A DNA stretch of 64,000 bases from Phocaeicola sp. (GCA_022764505.1 JALEQJ010000053.1:1-64000), one strand, 5' to 3'. Shown: positions 1 through 9,479, counted from the first letter of the stretch. Numbers and translations: made by a program. Notes: generated by a model from the sequence alone, not told the origin.

Positions 1-101
1 AAGAAGAAAAAGATATTTGGAAGATTATAGCTTAGATACCCTCTCTCGCATAAGAAAGAGGAAAAGCTATTTATATATTATATTTAGCGTATATTCGCCT
101 T

Positions 102-2411
102 ATGAAACGATTATTTCTTCTATGGCTCGTATTATCTTCTCTGTGCCTTACCACCAATGCACAGAGAGTGGGACTTGTCTTGTCCGGAGGAGGTGCCAAG
201 GGGCTTACCCATATCGGTGTCATCAGAGCATTGGAGGAAAACAATATCCCGATAGATTACATAGCAGGTACATCTATTGGTGCCATTATAGGTTCGCTTT
301 ATGCCATGGGCTATTCCCCCGATGAGATGGAGCAACTCATCACTTCGGAAGATTTTAAACTCTGGTACACAGGAGAGATACAAGAGAAGTATATTTATTA
401 TTTCAAAAAAGCACCTGCTACACCGGAGTTTGTGAATATCCGTATGGGTGCCAATTCGCAAGAAAGCAAGCTCAAAGCACAGTTATTTTCGGGTAGCATC
501 GTAAACCCCGTACAGATGAACTTAGTGTTTACAGAACTATTCGGGCAAGCCAATGCCGATTGTAGAGAAAACTTTGATCACTTATTCATACCTTTTCGCT
601 GCGTAGCATCGGATATATATAATAAACGTCCTATTGTTTTTTCCAAAGGTAACTTGGGAAATGCAGTACGAGCTTCTATGAGCTTTCCCATCGTATTCAA
701 GCCTATCAAAATAGACTCTATATTGGTGTACGATGGTGGTATATACAATAATTTCCCCGTTAATACACTCGTAGAGGACTTCGCACCGGATATTATCATA
801 GGAAGTGTAGTGAGTTCCAATCCCTCTATTCCCAAAGCTACGGATATTATGGGACAGCTGGAGAATATGATTATGCAGAAGACGGACTATACACTTCCTG
901 ATTCTATGGGTATCTTACTGAAGTTTAAGTACGATGATGTTTCTTTGTTGGACTTTGACCGCTACGATGAATTACATAACAAAGGATATGAGGAAACCAT
1001 TGCTCGTATAGATGAGATCAAGCATAGGATTTCCAGAAGACAACCCAAGAACGTTTTGGACTTAAAGCGTATAGAATACAAGCGCAGGCTTCCTAAACTG
1101 CGTTTCCAAGATATCAGCATCACAGGAGCCGATGATGCACAAAGACACTATATACAAAAAGAATTTAGAAGGGACGAAAATGGTTTCTTCGGTATGGAGG
1201 AACTCAAACGAGCGTATTTCAAGCTACTCACAGATCCTATTATCACAGAGATAACCCCACGTATCAGTATGGCACCATGGGACAGTATTTTTCATTTGCA
1301 TTTGGATACCAAAATAGAAAACAAACTATCCATACGGATAGGAGGAAATATTTCTTCCAATGGTGTAAATCAGTTTTATGCAGGTGTGAGTTACTACAAT
1401 CTGGACAATTTTTCCAAAGAGCTCTCTATAGACGCTCACTTAGGTCAAGTGTACGATAATTTTACGCTTACCGGGCGTATAGATGCGGCTACACGAATAC
1501 CGGTTTCTTATAGACTGGTAGCGTCTATGTCTTACTTCAATTATTACAAGCAAGAGCGCAACTTCTTTCAGTCCGAAAATGCAACCATTTTCAGTAAGCA
1601 AAACGAAAAGTTCCTCAAATTACTCATATCAATGCCTTATAAGACTAATAAAAAAGGAGAATTTTGCATAGGCTATGGCATATTAGAAGACCAATATATA
1701 CAACATAACAACGTTACTCTGCATTCATCTATGCAGGATTTGAGTAAGTACTATCTATGGAGAGCTTCTTTCACAGCAGAAACCAATACACTGAATAGTA
1801 AACTTTTTGCCACTGCAGGAAGATACGGCAGACTTAGCATACAAGGCTACACCGGCAGAGAACATTTCATAGATAGATCACAAAACCCGGAAAACAATGT
1901 AGCACTTTGGAGAGGCAGTCATTCTTGGATAGAGGCTTATTATGAATGGGAAAGATATTTCAAAACAAAGAAAAAATTCCAATGGGGAGTATATGCCAAG
2001 CTCTATTACTCTACCTACAAAACCTCATATAACTATAGAGCTACCGTGATGCAAGCCGGTGTATTCTCTCCTACACCTCATAGTAAAATTATCTACAACG
2101 AAGCTTTTCGTGCCAATCAGTTTGCCGGCATAGGCTTTATCCCTATTTATCACTTGAACAAGAATATGCACCTGCGCTTAGGTACTTATGCTTTTCTGCC
2201 TATCAAGCCTATCTTGCAAGATTCAGACAAAAAGGCTTATTATGGAAAGCCTTTCACTCAATTTGAGTATATGATGGAAGCCAATGTGGTGTACAAACTG
2301 CCCTTTGCCTCTATCAGTACTTATCTAAATTATTATAGTACACCTCAACGCAACTGGAATGTAGGCATTTCTTTAGGTTGGCAGATTTTCGGAAATTCTT
2401 TCAAACATTGA
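102..2411 (+). CDS. Patatin-like phospholipase with C-terminal outer-membrane beta-barrel
   Basis: This 769-residue protein begins with a signal peptide (about residues 1-20, ending TTNA). A patatin lipase domain follows: oxyanion loop GGGAKG at 29-34, nucleophile elbow GTSIG at 56-60 (Ser58), and the DGG of the Ser-Asp dyad at 211-213. After about residue 330 comes a POTRA-like linker, then a long run of alternating aromatic strands typical of a BamA/Omp85-type beta-barrel. This is the PlpD-like (type Vd) architecture, in which the lipase is held at or passed through the outer membrane. Catalytic residues are intact, so phospholipase A or lysophospholipase activity is expected; the natural substrate is unknown. 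The gene stands alone, with no co-directional partner close by. Confidence 0.9.
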   Translation: MKRLFLLWLVLSSLCLTTNAQRVGLVLSGGGAKGLTHIGVIRALEENNIPIDYIAGTSIGAIIGSLYAMGYSPDEMEQLITSEDFKLWYTGEIQEKYIYYFKKAPATPEFVNIRMGANSQESKLKAQLFSGSIVNPVQMNLVFTELFGQANADCRENFDHLFIPFRCVASDIYNKRPIVFSKGNLGNAVRASMSFPIVFKPIKIDSILVYDGGIYNNFPVNTLVEDFAPDIIIGSVVSSNPSIPKATDIMGQLENMIMQKTDYTLPDSMGILLKFKYDDVSLLDFDRYDELHNKGYEETIARIDEIKHRISRRQPKNVLDLKRIEYKRRLPKLRFQDISITGADDAQRHYIQKEFRRDENGFFGMEELKRAYFKLLTDPIITEITPRISMAPWDSIFHLHLDTKIENKLSIRIGGNISSNGVNQFYAGVSYYNLDNFSKELSIDAHLGQVYDNFTLTGRIDAATRIPVSYRLVASMSYFNYYKQERNFFQSENATIFSKQNEKFLKLLISMPYKTNKKGEFCIGYGILEDQYIQHNNVTLHSSMQDLSKYYLWRASFTAETNTLNSKLFATAGRYGRLSIQGYTGREHFIDRSQNPENNVALWRGSHSWIEAYYEWERYFKTKKKFQWGVYAKLYYSTYKTSYNYRATVMQAGVFSPTPHSKIIYNEAFRANQFAGIGFIPIYHLNKNMHLRLGTYAFLPIKPILQDSDKKAYYGKPFTQFEYMMEANVVYKLPFASISTYLNYYSTPQRNWNVGISLGWQIFGNSFKH

Positions 2412-2571
2412 TTTTATAAATCTATCTATCGGGGATTACTCTAATACAAGCCTGTGTACCTTGCCACATCAGAAGGTTCAATCTCTTATTTCCCTTTTTA
2501 TCTCTATATGCAAGAGTAGTGTCCTAAAACGACACAACAGGGTGCATAAAATAAAGCTAAAAACAGAGGAT

Positions 2572-2606
2572 TTGTTTCGTTATATAGAAACAAGAGACTA
2601 TCTTTG
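2572..2606 (+). promoter_or_regulatory. Promoter and candidate operator of the toxin-antitoxin pair
   Basis: A TATCTTTG -7 box lies at 2599-2606, 19 bases before the toxin ATG. Just upstream is a perfect inverted repeat, TTGTTTC at 2572-2578 and GAAACAA at 2587-2593, with an 8-base spacer. Its position over the promoter fits an operator for the downstream helix-turn-helix antitoxin. Autoregulation is inferred from the usual behaviour of such modules. Confidence 0.5.
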
Positions 2607-2625
2607 TAATATCAAAAAACTTTAT

Positions 2626-2973
2626 ATGGAAGCAAAATCAAGATTTAATGTCATATTATCCAACGAAGCCCAAGAGTTTTTAGACGGATTGCCCAGCAAG
2701 ATACGTGAGAAAATCGTTAGTAATATTCGTAAATCTACTTTTGTACTTGATCCCGAATTATTCAAGAAACTGGATGATACGGATATTTGGGAGTTCAGAA
2801 CCTTCTACAGCAAGACCAAATACAGACTTCTTGCTTTTTGGGATAAGGGTGATAAGGTAAACACTTTGGTGATCGCAACACATGGGTTTATCAAGAAAAC
2901 CCCAAAGACACCGTCCAAAGAAATAACCAAAGCCGAAGAGATTAGGAAAGATTATTTTAATTCAAAAAGATAA
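2626..2973 (+). CDS. higB: RelE/HigB-like toxin (phage-derived Gp49-like family)
   Basis: A 115-residue protein of the RelE/ParE superfamily, HigB/Gp49-like type. Supporting features are an N-terminal helix (EAQEFLDGLPSKIREKI), a central IWEFRTFYSKTKYRLLAFW strand block, a VIATHGFIKKTPKTP segment, and a C-terminal helix containing KAEEIRKDY. Known relatives are ribosome-dependent mRNA endonucleases. I chose the ATG at 2626 because the frame opens further upstream, through the promoter box at 2599-2606, so the longer reading is unlikely. The antitoxin gene begins 5 bases after the stop. The toxin-first order is characteristic of higBA. No disruption is visible, so the pair may be functional; it looks acquired, since its neighbours are unrelated. 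Confidence 0.8.
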   Translation: MEAKSRFNVILSNEAQEFLDGLPSKIREKIVSNIRKSTFVLDPELFKKLDDTDIWEFRTFYSKTKYRLLAFWDKGDKVNTLVIATHGFIKKTPKTPSKEITKAEEIRKDYFNSKR

Positions 2974-2978
2974 AGCGT

Positions 2979-3293
2979 ATGGAAACAAAGAAATTTTATA
3001 CACTCGAAGAAATCGAGGATAAATACATCGGAGAAAAAGGGACTCCCAAACGTAATGCTTACGAAGAAGAACTTAACTCCTTTTTGATAGGTGAAGCCAT
3101 TAAACAGGCTCGCCAGTCGAAGAACCTAACCCAAGAGGAATTAGGCAATCTGATAGGAGTACAACGTGCTCAAATCTCCCGAATTGAAAACGGTAAGAAT
3201 TTAACCTTTTCCACCATTGCAAGAGTCTTTAAGGCGATGGGGATAAGTGCTAAACTTGAAATCGGAAGTATGGGTAAAGTTGCATTATGGTAA
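2979..3293 (+). CDS. higA: HigA-like antitoxin with XRE-family helix-turn-helix
   Basis: A 104-residue protein with a Cro/C1-type HTH at about residues 37-95: IKQARQSKNLTQEELGNLIG, then VQRAQISRIENGKN, then a dimerisation helix. The N-terminal 35 residues are charged and probably contact the toxin. It lies 5 bases after the RelE/HigB-like gene and is presumably co-transcribed with it. It is expected to neutralise the toxin and to repress the operon at the inverted repeat at 2572-2593. Family membership is clear; the specific HigA label rests on gene order and the type of partner. Confidence 0.8.
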   Translation: METKKFYTLEEIEDKYIGEKGTPKRNAYEEELNSFLIGEAIKQARQSKNLTQEELGNLIGVQRAQISRIENGKNLTFSTIARVFKAMGISAKLEIGSMGKVALW

Positions 3294-3363
3294 CAGATAA
3301 TTATATAACAAAAAAGTCATATCAAATCCGGGATGTGTTTTCGCTCCCGGAAACTTTTTGATT

Positions 3364-3702
3364 TTATACCTCGTTTGGGTTTTGCAAAGCTTTTCGTCTT
3401 CTACATTCGGCAAGGGATTTTCTCCATAGTCTTTCTTGCTCTGTAAAGCCCAGAAAATCGTCTATTTCGTGAAGTAAAGTAGTGAGATACTCATTGTATC
3501 CATTAGGGGTATTTGTGCCCTCTAAATCAAAACTAATACGTGAATTCGGGATAAGAAAGTAGCTATAAAAAGCGGTAATCTCGCTTATTTTTTGTAACCA
3601 TTAGCGGCTTACTCCTTCTTTGAAAATAAGCCGAGTACACTGCCCGTATACATTGAACACACACAACAATTGGCTCTTTTCTAAGAAATGCTTATCCCGA
3701 AC
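3364..3702 (-). pseudogene. Decayed gene of unknown function
   Basis: Read on the minus strand, one frame from 3702 to 3364 is broken only by a TAA at 3601-3603. It gives protein-like sequence on both sides, for example KHFLEKSQLLCVFNVYG before the stop, and ISFDLEGTNTPNGYNEYL and HEIDDFLGFTEQERLWRK after it. No ATG exists in that frame. An ATG at 3595-3603 in the neighbouring frame, with AAGGAG upstream, would join the downstream part if one base were removed from the T6 run near 3589-3594. Either reading indicates a truncated, frame-damaged gene. I do not recognise the family. It sits between the toxin-antitoxin pair and a dispersed repeat, as expected for a small accessory patch. Confidence 0.45.
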
Positions 3703-3784
3703 TCACGTAGACTATATTCAAGTTGCGAAATAATCAGCTTTATTTTATACTTTTCTTTCTCTTTTTATCCGCTCATAAAGGTAT

Positions 3785-3876
3785 GCCGATAGCGAGCATA
3801 TCTTATCGTGATAGCAAGGCTTCTTTCCGCGATACGGAGCATATCTTATCACGATAGCAAGCATATCTTATCAGCA
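3785..3876 (+). repeat. Dispersed repeat family A, copy 1
   Basis: About 90 bases of GATAG-rich sequence containing TATCTTATCGTGATA and TTCTTTCCG. The same order of motifs occurs at 32245-32337 in the opposite orientation. Short units built on TTATCRCGATAGCAAGC recur within the copy, and TATCGTGATA is close to palindromic. It lies in non-coding DNA before the fhs terminator. No open reading frame of interest covers it. Confidence 0.6.
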
Positions 3877-3960
3877 CTCCGGTTAAAAGGTGCTGTAGCA
3901 AGGTTTTCTATCCTTCAGAAAGTAAGATTTCTTATTGTGAAAAGGGAGTTTGGATTTAAC

Positions 3961-3998
3961 AAAAAAGCTGTGGCAAATTCATCTTTGCCACAGCTCCA
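3961..3998 (-). terminator. Intrinsic terminator of fhs
   Basis: A perfect 12-bp stem (AGCTGTGGCAAA at 3966-3977 with its complement at 3984-3995) has a 6-base loop. It is followed on the minus strand by a T-run (the A-run at 3961-3966). It lies 27 bases past the fhs stop. Confidence 0.85.
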
Positions 3999-4024
3999 TT
4001 TACTAATCACATTATTGGAAAGCT

Positions 4025-5692
4025 TTAAGATAAGCCTTCTATTTCTCCATTTACAATATCTATATGCAGTGCTTGTGGTTCTTTAGGAAGACCCGGCATA
4101 CGCATAATCTCTCCGGCTACCATCACCAACATCTCTGCACCTGCATTGATCACTATGTCTCTCACATGAAGGTCAAATCCTGTAGCTACGCCATAAGCAT
4201 TGGCATCTGTAGAGAATGAATATTGTGTTTTAGCTATACAAATAGGGAAATGAGCAACACCCAAGTCTTGTATCATCTGTAGTTTCTTCTTTGCCAAAGC
4301 TCCGAAAGATACACTCTTAGCTCCATATAGGTTCTTGGCTACTTTTTCCACTTTTTCTTCTACAGAATCTGTATCTGCATAAGCGAAAGTAAGTGGAGCA
4401 GAAGGTGTTTTTTCTATAGTTTCTACCACTAAGTTTGCCAATTCTACAGCACCATTACCTCCTTCTACAAAGGCATTGTTCACGGCAAAACCAACTCCTA
4501 TTTCTGCACAGTGTTTACGTAGATAGTCTATTTCTTCTTCTACGTCATTGGCATATTTATTGAATGCCACTACTATATTTTGCCCGAAAGATTTCAGATT
4601 TTCTATATGCTTATCCAAGTTCTTAGTTCCTTCTATCAAACCTGCCATATTGGGTTCTTTGATAGCCTTTACATCTACTCCACCGTGCATTTTCAGTCCT
4701 TGTGCAGTAGCTACGATAACTGTGAGTTTAGGAGATAAACCGCCTTTTCTACATTTAATATCGTAGAATTTTTCTGCGCCCAAGTCTGCACCGAATCCGG
4801 CTTCTGTAATGACATAATCTCCATAAGTCATCGCCATACGAGTAGCTAAGATAGAGTTACATCCGTGTGCTATATTGGCAAAAGGTCCTCCGTGTACGAA
4901 AGCAGGTGTATGCTCTGTAGTTTGCACCAAATTGGGAGAGATGGCATCTTGTAACAAAACTGTTATAGCACCGGCTATACCCAAATCTTTCACATACAAA
5001 GGCTTTCCATCTACCAAGAAACCCAATAATATATTTTCTATTCTTCTACGCAAATCGTGTTCATCTTTTGCCAGACAAAGGATTGCCATAATTTCCGAAG
5101 CAGGTGTAATATCAAAAGCAGACTCTCTTACGATACCATTTGCCTTACCGCCTAAGCCGGTAATGATATTGCGAAGCCCTCTATCATTCACATCTAGCAC
5201 ACGATTCCAAAGAATTTCTTTCATAGCTACACCCTTGTCCTTGTTTTGGTACAAATAGTTGTCCAAGAGTGCTGTGATCATATTGTGCGCAGAAGTAATG
5301 GCGTGAAAATCACCTGTAAAGTGCAGATTGATTTTTTCCATAGGCAGAACTTGTGCATATCCTCCTCCTGCCGCTCCTCCCTTCATACCGAAGCAAGGAC
5401 CCAAAGATGGTTCACGCAACGCACAAAAAGCTTTCTTTCCTATCTTGTTCAACCCCAGAGCCAAACCAATAGAAACAGTAGTTTTTCCTATCCCTGCTTT
5501 GGTAGGCGTAATAGCGGTAACCAATATAAGATTGCTCTTTGCTATCTTCTCTTCGTCTATCAATGTATAAGGAACTTTCGCTATATGCTTACCATACTGT
5601 GAGATTTCATCTTGAGGGATACCATACTTATCAGCTATTTCACTGATATTTTGAAGTTGAATACTTCTTGCAATTTCAATGTCCGATTTCAT
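4025..5692 (-). CDS. fhs: Formate--tetrahydrofolate ligase
   Basis: A 555-residue cytoplasmic enzyme that makes 10-formyl-tetrahydrofolate from formate, THF and ATP, feeding purine and formyl-Met synthesis. The family P-loop variant is present as [11 protein letters not shown] near residue 62. Other strongly conserved stretches are [32 protein letters not shown] and [14 protein letters not shown]. Length matches the usual 555-560 residues, so it is complete. It is monocistronic: its own promoter lies at 5716-5723, and the perfect hairpin after the stop ends transcription. Confidence 0.97.
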   Translation of the reverse strand: MKSDIEIARSIQLQNISEIADKYGIPQDEISQYGKHIAKVPYTLIDEEKIAKSNLILVTAITPTKAGIGKTTVSIGLALGLNKIGKKAFCALREPSLGPCFGMKGGAAGGGYAQVLPMEKINLHFTGDFHAITSAHNMITALLDNYLYQNKDKGVAMKEILWNRVLDVNDRGLRNIITGLGGKANGIVRESAFDITPASEIMAILCLAKDEHDLRRRIENILLGFLVDGKPLYVKDLGIAGAITVLLQDAISPNLVQTTEHTPAFVHGGPFANIAHGCNSILATRMAMTYGDYVITEAGFGADLGAEKFYDIKCRKGGLSPKLTVIVATAQGLKMHGGVDVKAIKEPNMAGLIEGTKNLDKHIENLKSFGQNIVVAFNKYANDVEEEIDYLRKHCAEIGVGFAVNNAFVEGGNGAVELANLVVETIEKTPSAPLTFAYADTDSVEEKVEKVAKNLYGAKSVSFGALAKKKLQMIQDLGVAHFPICIAKTQYSFSTDANAYGVATGFDLHVRDIVINAGAEMLVMVAGEIMRMPGLPKEPQALHIDIVNGEIEGLS

Positions 5693-5715
5693 AAATTTCA
5701 GGTATTAAGTTTTCA

Positions 5716-5723
5716 CAAAGATA
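5716..5723 (-). promoter_or_regulatory. Putative fhs -7 promoter box
   Basis: TATCTTTG on the minus strand matches the Bacteroidetes -7 consensus TAnnTTTG. It lies 24 bases upstream of the fhs ATG. Confidence 0.6.
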
Positions 5724-5774
5724 AAAAAAGAAACATACGGAGTATCAAGTAGATAATAGAAAATCACTTTCTTT

Positions 5775-6416
5775 CTATAAATAAGCTCTATAAACCAAGT
5801 ATTCTCCTTCTGCAAAAATACGGAAAGAAGTACCTTCTGCCTGATTCAAGGTTCCCTCCCACCAGTTATTCAGAGCATGTAATGGATATTGTAAACCTTC
5901 GCTACGTAAGTCTTTTGTCCCGAAAGAAAAGATGGAAACCTGTTGCCCTTTTATGCTTTGAAAAAGCTGAGTATTCACAGCAGGAACAAAGAAACCATAA
6001 TCTGTAAACATACTTACTTCCAGCCCCATACGCATATATTCTATGAGTAAGCTTATATTTCCTATGGTATGATCTTCTCTCTTTCCTGTAGCACCTACTA
6101 TCACGATACGCTTTTTCCCGATAGATTGTAGAAAACGAATGGCTTTGCTCTGGTCATTATTCTCCTGCTCTGAGATAATATGCAGTCTATCTGCAAATCT
6201 CTTTCTGCCCGTCTGAGAAAGAGAATCTCCATCTCCTACCACTGCATCCGGGAGACGAGTGGTTTCTTGAAAATAAGTATCTGCTGCTCCATCGCAACAA
6301 ACAATATAAGGTGTACGTGCCATCAATGCACGTACACCTTTGTGGGAAGGAAACTCTCCGTTTCCTATTAAAATAGCATCGGGAATATCTTCCCAATAAT
6401 CTTTATCTATCATCAT
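5775..6416 (-). CDS. Thiamine pyrophosphokinase
   Basis: A 213-residue cytoplasmic kinase that transfers pyrophosphate from ATP to thiamine, giving TPP. Family motifs are in order: CDGAAD near residue 41, VVGDGDS near 60, an EQENNDQSKA segment equivalent to the DQDxxDxxKA motif, and GATGKREDHTIGN near 108. The C-terminal thiamine-binding beta-sandwich ends in the SFRIFAEGEYLVYR region. The ATG follows the TAA of the upstream TonB receptor with no gap, so the two are translationally linked and both fall under the TPP riboswitch. Together they form a salvage module that imports thiamine and converts it directly to cofactor. Confidence 0.93.
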   Translation of the reverse strand: MMIDKDYWEDIPDAILIGNGEFPSHKGVRALMARTPYIVCCDGAADTYFQETTRLPDAVVGDGDSLSQTGRKRFADRLHIISEQENNDQSKAIRFLQSIGKKRIVIVGATGKREDHTIGNISLLIEYMRMGLEVSMFTDYGFFVPAVNTQLFQSIKGQQVSIFSFGTKDLRSEGLQYPLHALNNWWEGTLNQAEGTSFRIFAEGEYLVYRAYL

Positions 6417-8729
6417 TTAGAAGCGAATAGATAGGTTTCCTAATACATTGATACCGGCTTGTTGGGCATAAGATGACCACGCATATCGTTCTTTTTGACC
6501 ATTTACTATAGAGTAGCCACTGCCGGTATAAGCATTATTGGCATACTTGGCATCAAAGATATTATAAATAGTACAACCTACAGTAACCGATTTCACTTTA
6601 GGTAATTTGAAAGTATACCCCAATTGTAAGTGGTTTACAAAATATGCTTTCAATACTTGGTCTTCTCTGCTACCATTACTGGTATATTGCTTGCCTACAT
6701 ACTGAGAAAGGAATGCTACTTCCCAACCTTTATGGCTATAAGCCAAACGATTGTTCAGCATAAACGAAGGAGAAAATGCCAAATTAGTATTTCCTCGTTC
6801 TATACGCAAGGGTTCTGTGTCTACCTCCTCCCATTCATAAAGCGTTTCTGAGAAGTTTTTAATACGGTTTTTACTGAAAGTTGCATTGGCTTCCCACTCA
6901 AAGCCACAGTTCAAACGTGCTTTCGCCATCAATTCTATCCCCATACGATAGCTATCCGGTATATTTTCTGCCAAAGGCTCCCCTATTTCGTTCATAGCAC
7001 CGGTCAGAACCAATTGGTCTTTATAGTCCATATAATAGAGATTCGCTCCTACCATAAACTGAGGGGTGCTGTAATGATAGCCTAATTCGTAGTCTAACAT
7101 TCTTTCTGCACGCGGACGTACTTGCAACTTCGCATCTGTATAATTGTTTCTGGTAGGTTCTTTATGGGCTACACTGAAAGAAGCATAAAGAGCATTGTTC
7201 TTATCCGGTGTATAGAAAAATCCCATCTTAGGATTAAAGAAATGAAAGGTTTCATCTATAGCCAACTGCTGCAAAGAGCCTGTAGCTTTATTCCATTTAT
7301 CATTCTCACCTTTAATTTTATAAACGATATTACGATATTGCAAATCACCATACAGGCTCAAATTCTCTAACAAAGCATAATTTGCTTTTGCGTAGATATT
7401 AAAATCATTCTTGCTACCGGTATTGTAATAGTACTCTTTCTCCGGGTCTAATTCTCCTATATAGTTCTTTACCCAAAGAACACGACCGAAATGTTTTCCG
7501 AAATAACGGTTCAGCCCTCCACCTATAGATGCCTGTAAGCGGTCTTTTTCATAATTGAGTGAGAATATAGCTCCTCCAAAATGGTTATCCATCTGTTTTC
7601 TGCGCACGAGATCGGATTTCTTTTGCATCACTGTATCCAGCATATAAGGCTTCAACCCATATTCTATAAACTTTCTACCTTCCTTATACTCTTGGTAATA
7701 ACCATCTCCTTTGGTATAATGAAGACCTACGTTCAAGTGCAATTCCGGACGAATATAATGGTGTAGCAATAGTTGGTAATTCTTCTGCACATAGTTATCT
7801 GTTTGATCATTGTAGAAATGCATTTTACCACCTTCTTTGAGTAGTTTTTCTGCATCTGCTACGCCGTAATCATATAGTATTTCCGGTTGATGTATACCAC
7901 CTTTTTTGTCTGTGATATACATAAATCCACAAGAATTAAACGTACGTCCGAAAGCTGCTGTTTGAGCAGGAGAAGCGTAATTCCACGCATGATATGTCTT
8001 CTCTTTTCCTGCAAATGCTATGAATTTCAATGTTGTTTTTTCTGCCCAGTAGCCACCTTGGAAATAGTAAGAATTAAGACGGGCAGAAGCTCTGTCTATG
8101 AAACCGTCTGTAGCGATATTGGACAGTCGTAAATCGAAAGTCCAATGGTCTTTCAATAATCCGGAACCAATTTTAAAAGTTTCTTTGTGCGTATTGAATG
8201 AGCCATAGGAAGCGTCAAACTGCGCATAAGGTAGCACATTGAGTTCGGAAGTTTTCAAGTTGATACTTGCCCCGAAAGCACCAGCTCCATTGGTAGATGT
8301 GCCTGCTCCACGCTGTATCTGCATATCCTTCACAGAAGAAGCAAAGTCCGGCATATTGACCCAAAATACTTGATGACTTTCTGCATCGTTCACAGGAATA
8401 CCATTAGCTGTAACATTGATACGAGAAGCATCTGTTCCGCGTACCCTAATAGAGGTATACCCTACTCCGCTTCCTGCATCGCTGGTAGAAACAGCAGAAG
8501 GTGAGAAACTCATAAGGAAAGGAAGGTCTTGTCCAAGATTGATTTTTTTCAGTGCAGTAGCTCTCATATTGGTAAAAGCCACCGGTGTCTTGGCAGTAGC
8601 ACGTGTAGACACGACTTCCACTTCACTCATTTTTACCAATTTCATTGTGTCCCGAGTAGCTTCTTGTGCCAAAGCTACACTTGCTCCTATAGTGCTTAAA
8701 GTCACTATAGTCCATAGTTGTTTTTTCAT
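6417..8729 (-). CDS. TonB-dependent outer-membrane receptor, probably for thiamine
   Basis: A 770-residue receptor. The signal peptide covers about residues 1-21 (SVALA, then QEA). The plug domain follows (SEVEVVSTRATA, IRVRGTDASRINVTANGIPV, QRGAGTSTNGAGAFGASINL), then a 22-strand-type barrel closing with LSIRF. It lacks the carboxypeptidase-like N-terminal extension of SusC proteins. Substrate assignment rests on context: a TPP riboswitch covers its leader, and thiamine pyrophosphokinase starts at its stop codon. No inner-membrane thiamine transporter (PnuT-type) is present between the two, so that step must be encoded elsewhere or use another carrier. Confidence 0.88.
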   Translation of the reverse strand: MKKQLWTIVTLSTIGASVALAQEATRDTMKLVKMSEVEVVSTRATAKTPVAFTNMRATALKKINLGQDLPFLMSFSPSAVSTSDAGSGVGYTSIRVRGTDASRINVTANGIPVNDAESHQVFWVNMPDFASSVKDMQIQRGAGTSTNGAGAFGASINLKTSELNVLPYAQFDASYGSFNTHKETFKIGSGLLKDHWTFDLRLSNIATDGFIDRASARLNSYYFQGGYWAEKTTLKFIAFAGKEKTYHAWNYASPAQTAAFGRTFNSCGFMYITDKKGGIHQPEILYDYGVADAEKLLKEGGKMHFYNDQTDNYVQKNYQLLLHHYIRPELHLNVGLHYTKGDGYYQEYKEGRKFIEYGLKPYMLDTVMQKKSDLVRRKQMDNHFGGAIFSLNYEKDRLQASIGGGLNRYFGKHFGRVLWVKNYIGELDPEKEYYYNTGSKNDFNIYAKANYALLENLSLYGDLQYRNIVYKIKGENDKWNKATGSLQQLAIDETFHFFNPKMGFFYTPDKNNALYASFSVAHKEPTRNNYTDAKLQVRPRAERMLDYELGYHYSTPQFMVGANLYYMDYKDQLVLTGAMNEIGEPLAENIPDSYRMGIELMAKARLNCGFEWEANATFSKNRIKNFSETLYEWEEVDTEPLRIERGNTNLAFSPSFMLNNRLAYSHKGWEVAFLSQYVGKQYTSNGSREDQVLKAYFVNHLQLGYTFKLPKVKSVTVGCTIYNIFDAKYANNAYTGSGYSIVNGQKERYAWSSYAQQAGINVLGNLSIRF

Positions 8730-8748
8730 AAATACAATATTAAAAAAT

Positions 8749-8824
8749 TCTCTACGCCGGCATTACCCGGATCAGATTATAGGGTTTGATCTCAGCCCGT
8801 CATATTAAGGCACCCCTTTTGAGA
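8749..8824 (-). promoter_or_regulatory. TPP riboswitch (THI box)
   Basis: On the minus strand the leader contains GGGGTGCC, then GGCTGAGA, an ACCC block, and CTGATCCGGGTAATGCC, the conserved core of the TPP aptamer. TCTC and GAGA close the outer stem. Only 20 bases separate the aptamer from the receptor ATG and no terminator hairpin lies between, so control is probably at translation initiation. Confidence 0.95.
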
Positions 8825-8829
8825 TGGCG

Positions 8830-8837
8830 CAAATGTA
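8830..8837 (-). promoter_or_regulatory. Putative -7 box of the thiamine operon
   Basis: TACATTTG on the minus strand sits immediately upstream of the TPP aptamer, so transcription would begin at the first base or so of the riboswitch. Confidence 0.6.
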
Positions 8838-8916
8838 CAGAAAAATATATTTATTAAAATAATTGTAAGTAAAAAAAACAGGAATTACATGTAAAGATTA
8901 TCCAGTGTCATCAATA

Positions 8917-8954
8917 AAAAACGACCTTTGTTCTTCTACAAAAGAACAAAGGTC
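8917..8954 (-). terminator. Intrinsic terminator of pyrBI
   Basis: A perfect 13-bp stem (8923-8935 with 8942-8954) is followed on the minus strand by a GTTTTTTATT run. It lies 30 bases past the pyrI stop. Confidence 0.85.
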
Positions 8955-8984
8955 ATCACTATTATTTTACACTAAGAAAAGCTA

Positions 8985-9467
8985 TCAAGGCAAAGGCAAA
9001 ATATTTTTCTTTGTTTTGCTCTGCTTTTGGATACTTTGCTCTTTCTCGCAATAATGACATTTCAGTATACCATTTTCTGCATCCACTACATGAAAGTAGG
9101 TAGGCATAGGTTCATTATTGCTGATACACTTTGGATTGGGACAAGTTACAATACCGATGAGAACATCGGGGAGCGTAGCGGTTCTCTTCTCTACTACTTC
9201 ATAATTTTTTATGATATTCAGCTTGATAGAGCTACTGATAATAGCCAATCTACTGATTTCTTCTTCGGATAAGAAACGATCTGCTATTTTGATGATGCCC
9301 TTATGTCCATGTTTCTTGCTCTCCAGATTGTTTCCTATCGTAATAGGGTACTCCACATCTTGCAGAGCAAGCAAGTTTACCACATCAAACAATCTATCGG
9401 AAGGTATGTGGTCTATCACGGTACCATTTTCTAAAGCAGCAACTTGTAATTCTTTCTTCTGGTTCAT
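8985..9467 (-). CDS. pyrI: Aspartate carbamoyltransferase regulatory subunit
   Basis: A 160-residue nucleotide-binding regulatory chain of ATCase. The N-terminal allosteric domain ([16 protein letters not shown]) is followed by a zinc domain with four cysteines in the pattern CPNPKC and CHYC. I prefer the ATG at 9467 (MNQKKELQV), which aligns with the usual family start, over the ATG at 9476, which would add three residues. The gene begins just after the pyrB stop, so the chains are co-translated. Its presence predicts CTP/ATP feedback control of pyrimidine synthesis. Confidence 0.94.
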   Translation of the reverse strand: MNQKKELQVAALENGTVIDHIPSDRLFDVVNLLALQDVEYPITIGNNLESKKHGHKGIIKIADRFLSEEEISRLAIISSSIKLNIIKNYEVVEKRTATLPDVLIGIVTCPNPKCISNNEPMPTYFHVVDAENGILKCHYCEKEQSIQKQSKTKKNILPLP

Positions 9468-9479
9468 CGTACACAAGGA

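Noticed and set aside
17..325. A 102-codon frame at the window start
   Set aside because: It overlaps the patatin gene in another frame and lacks family similarity; the patatin start at 102 is well supported by its signal peptide.
3808..4086. A 92-codon open frame overlapping the repeat and the fhs terminator
   Set aside because: It runs through repeat family A, the fhs terminator hairpin and the end of fhs; its translation has no protein-like pattern.
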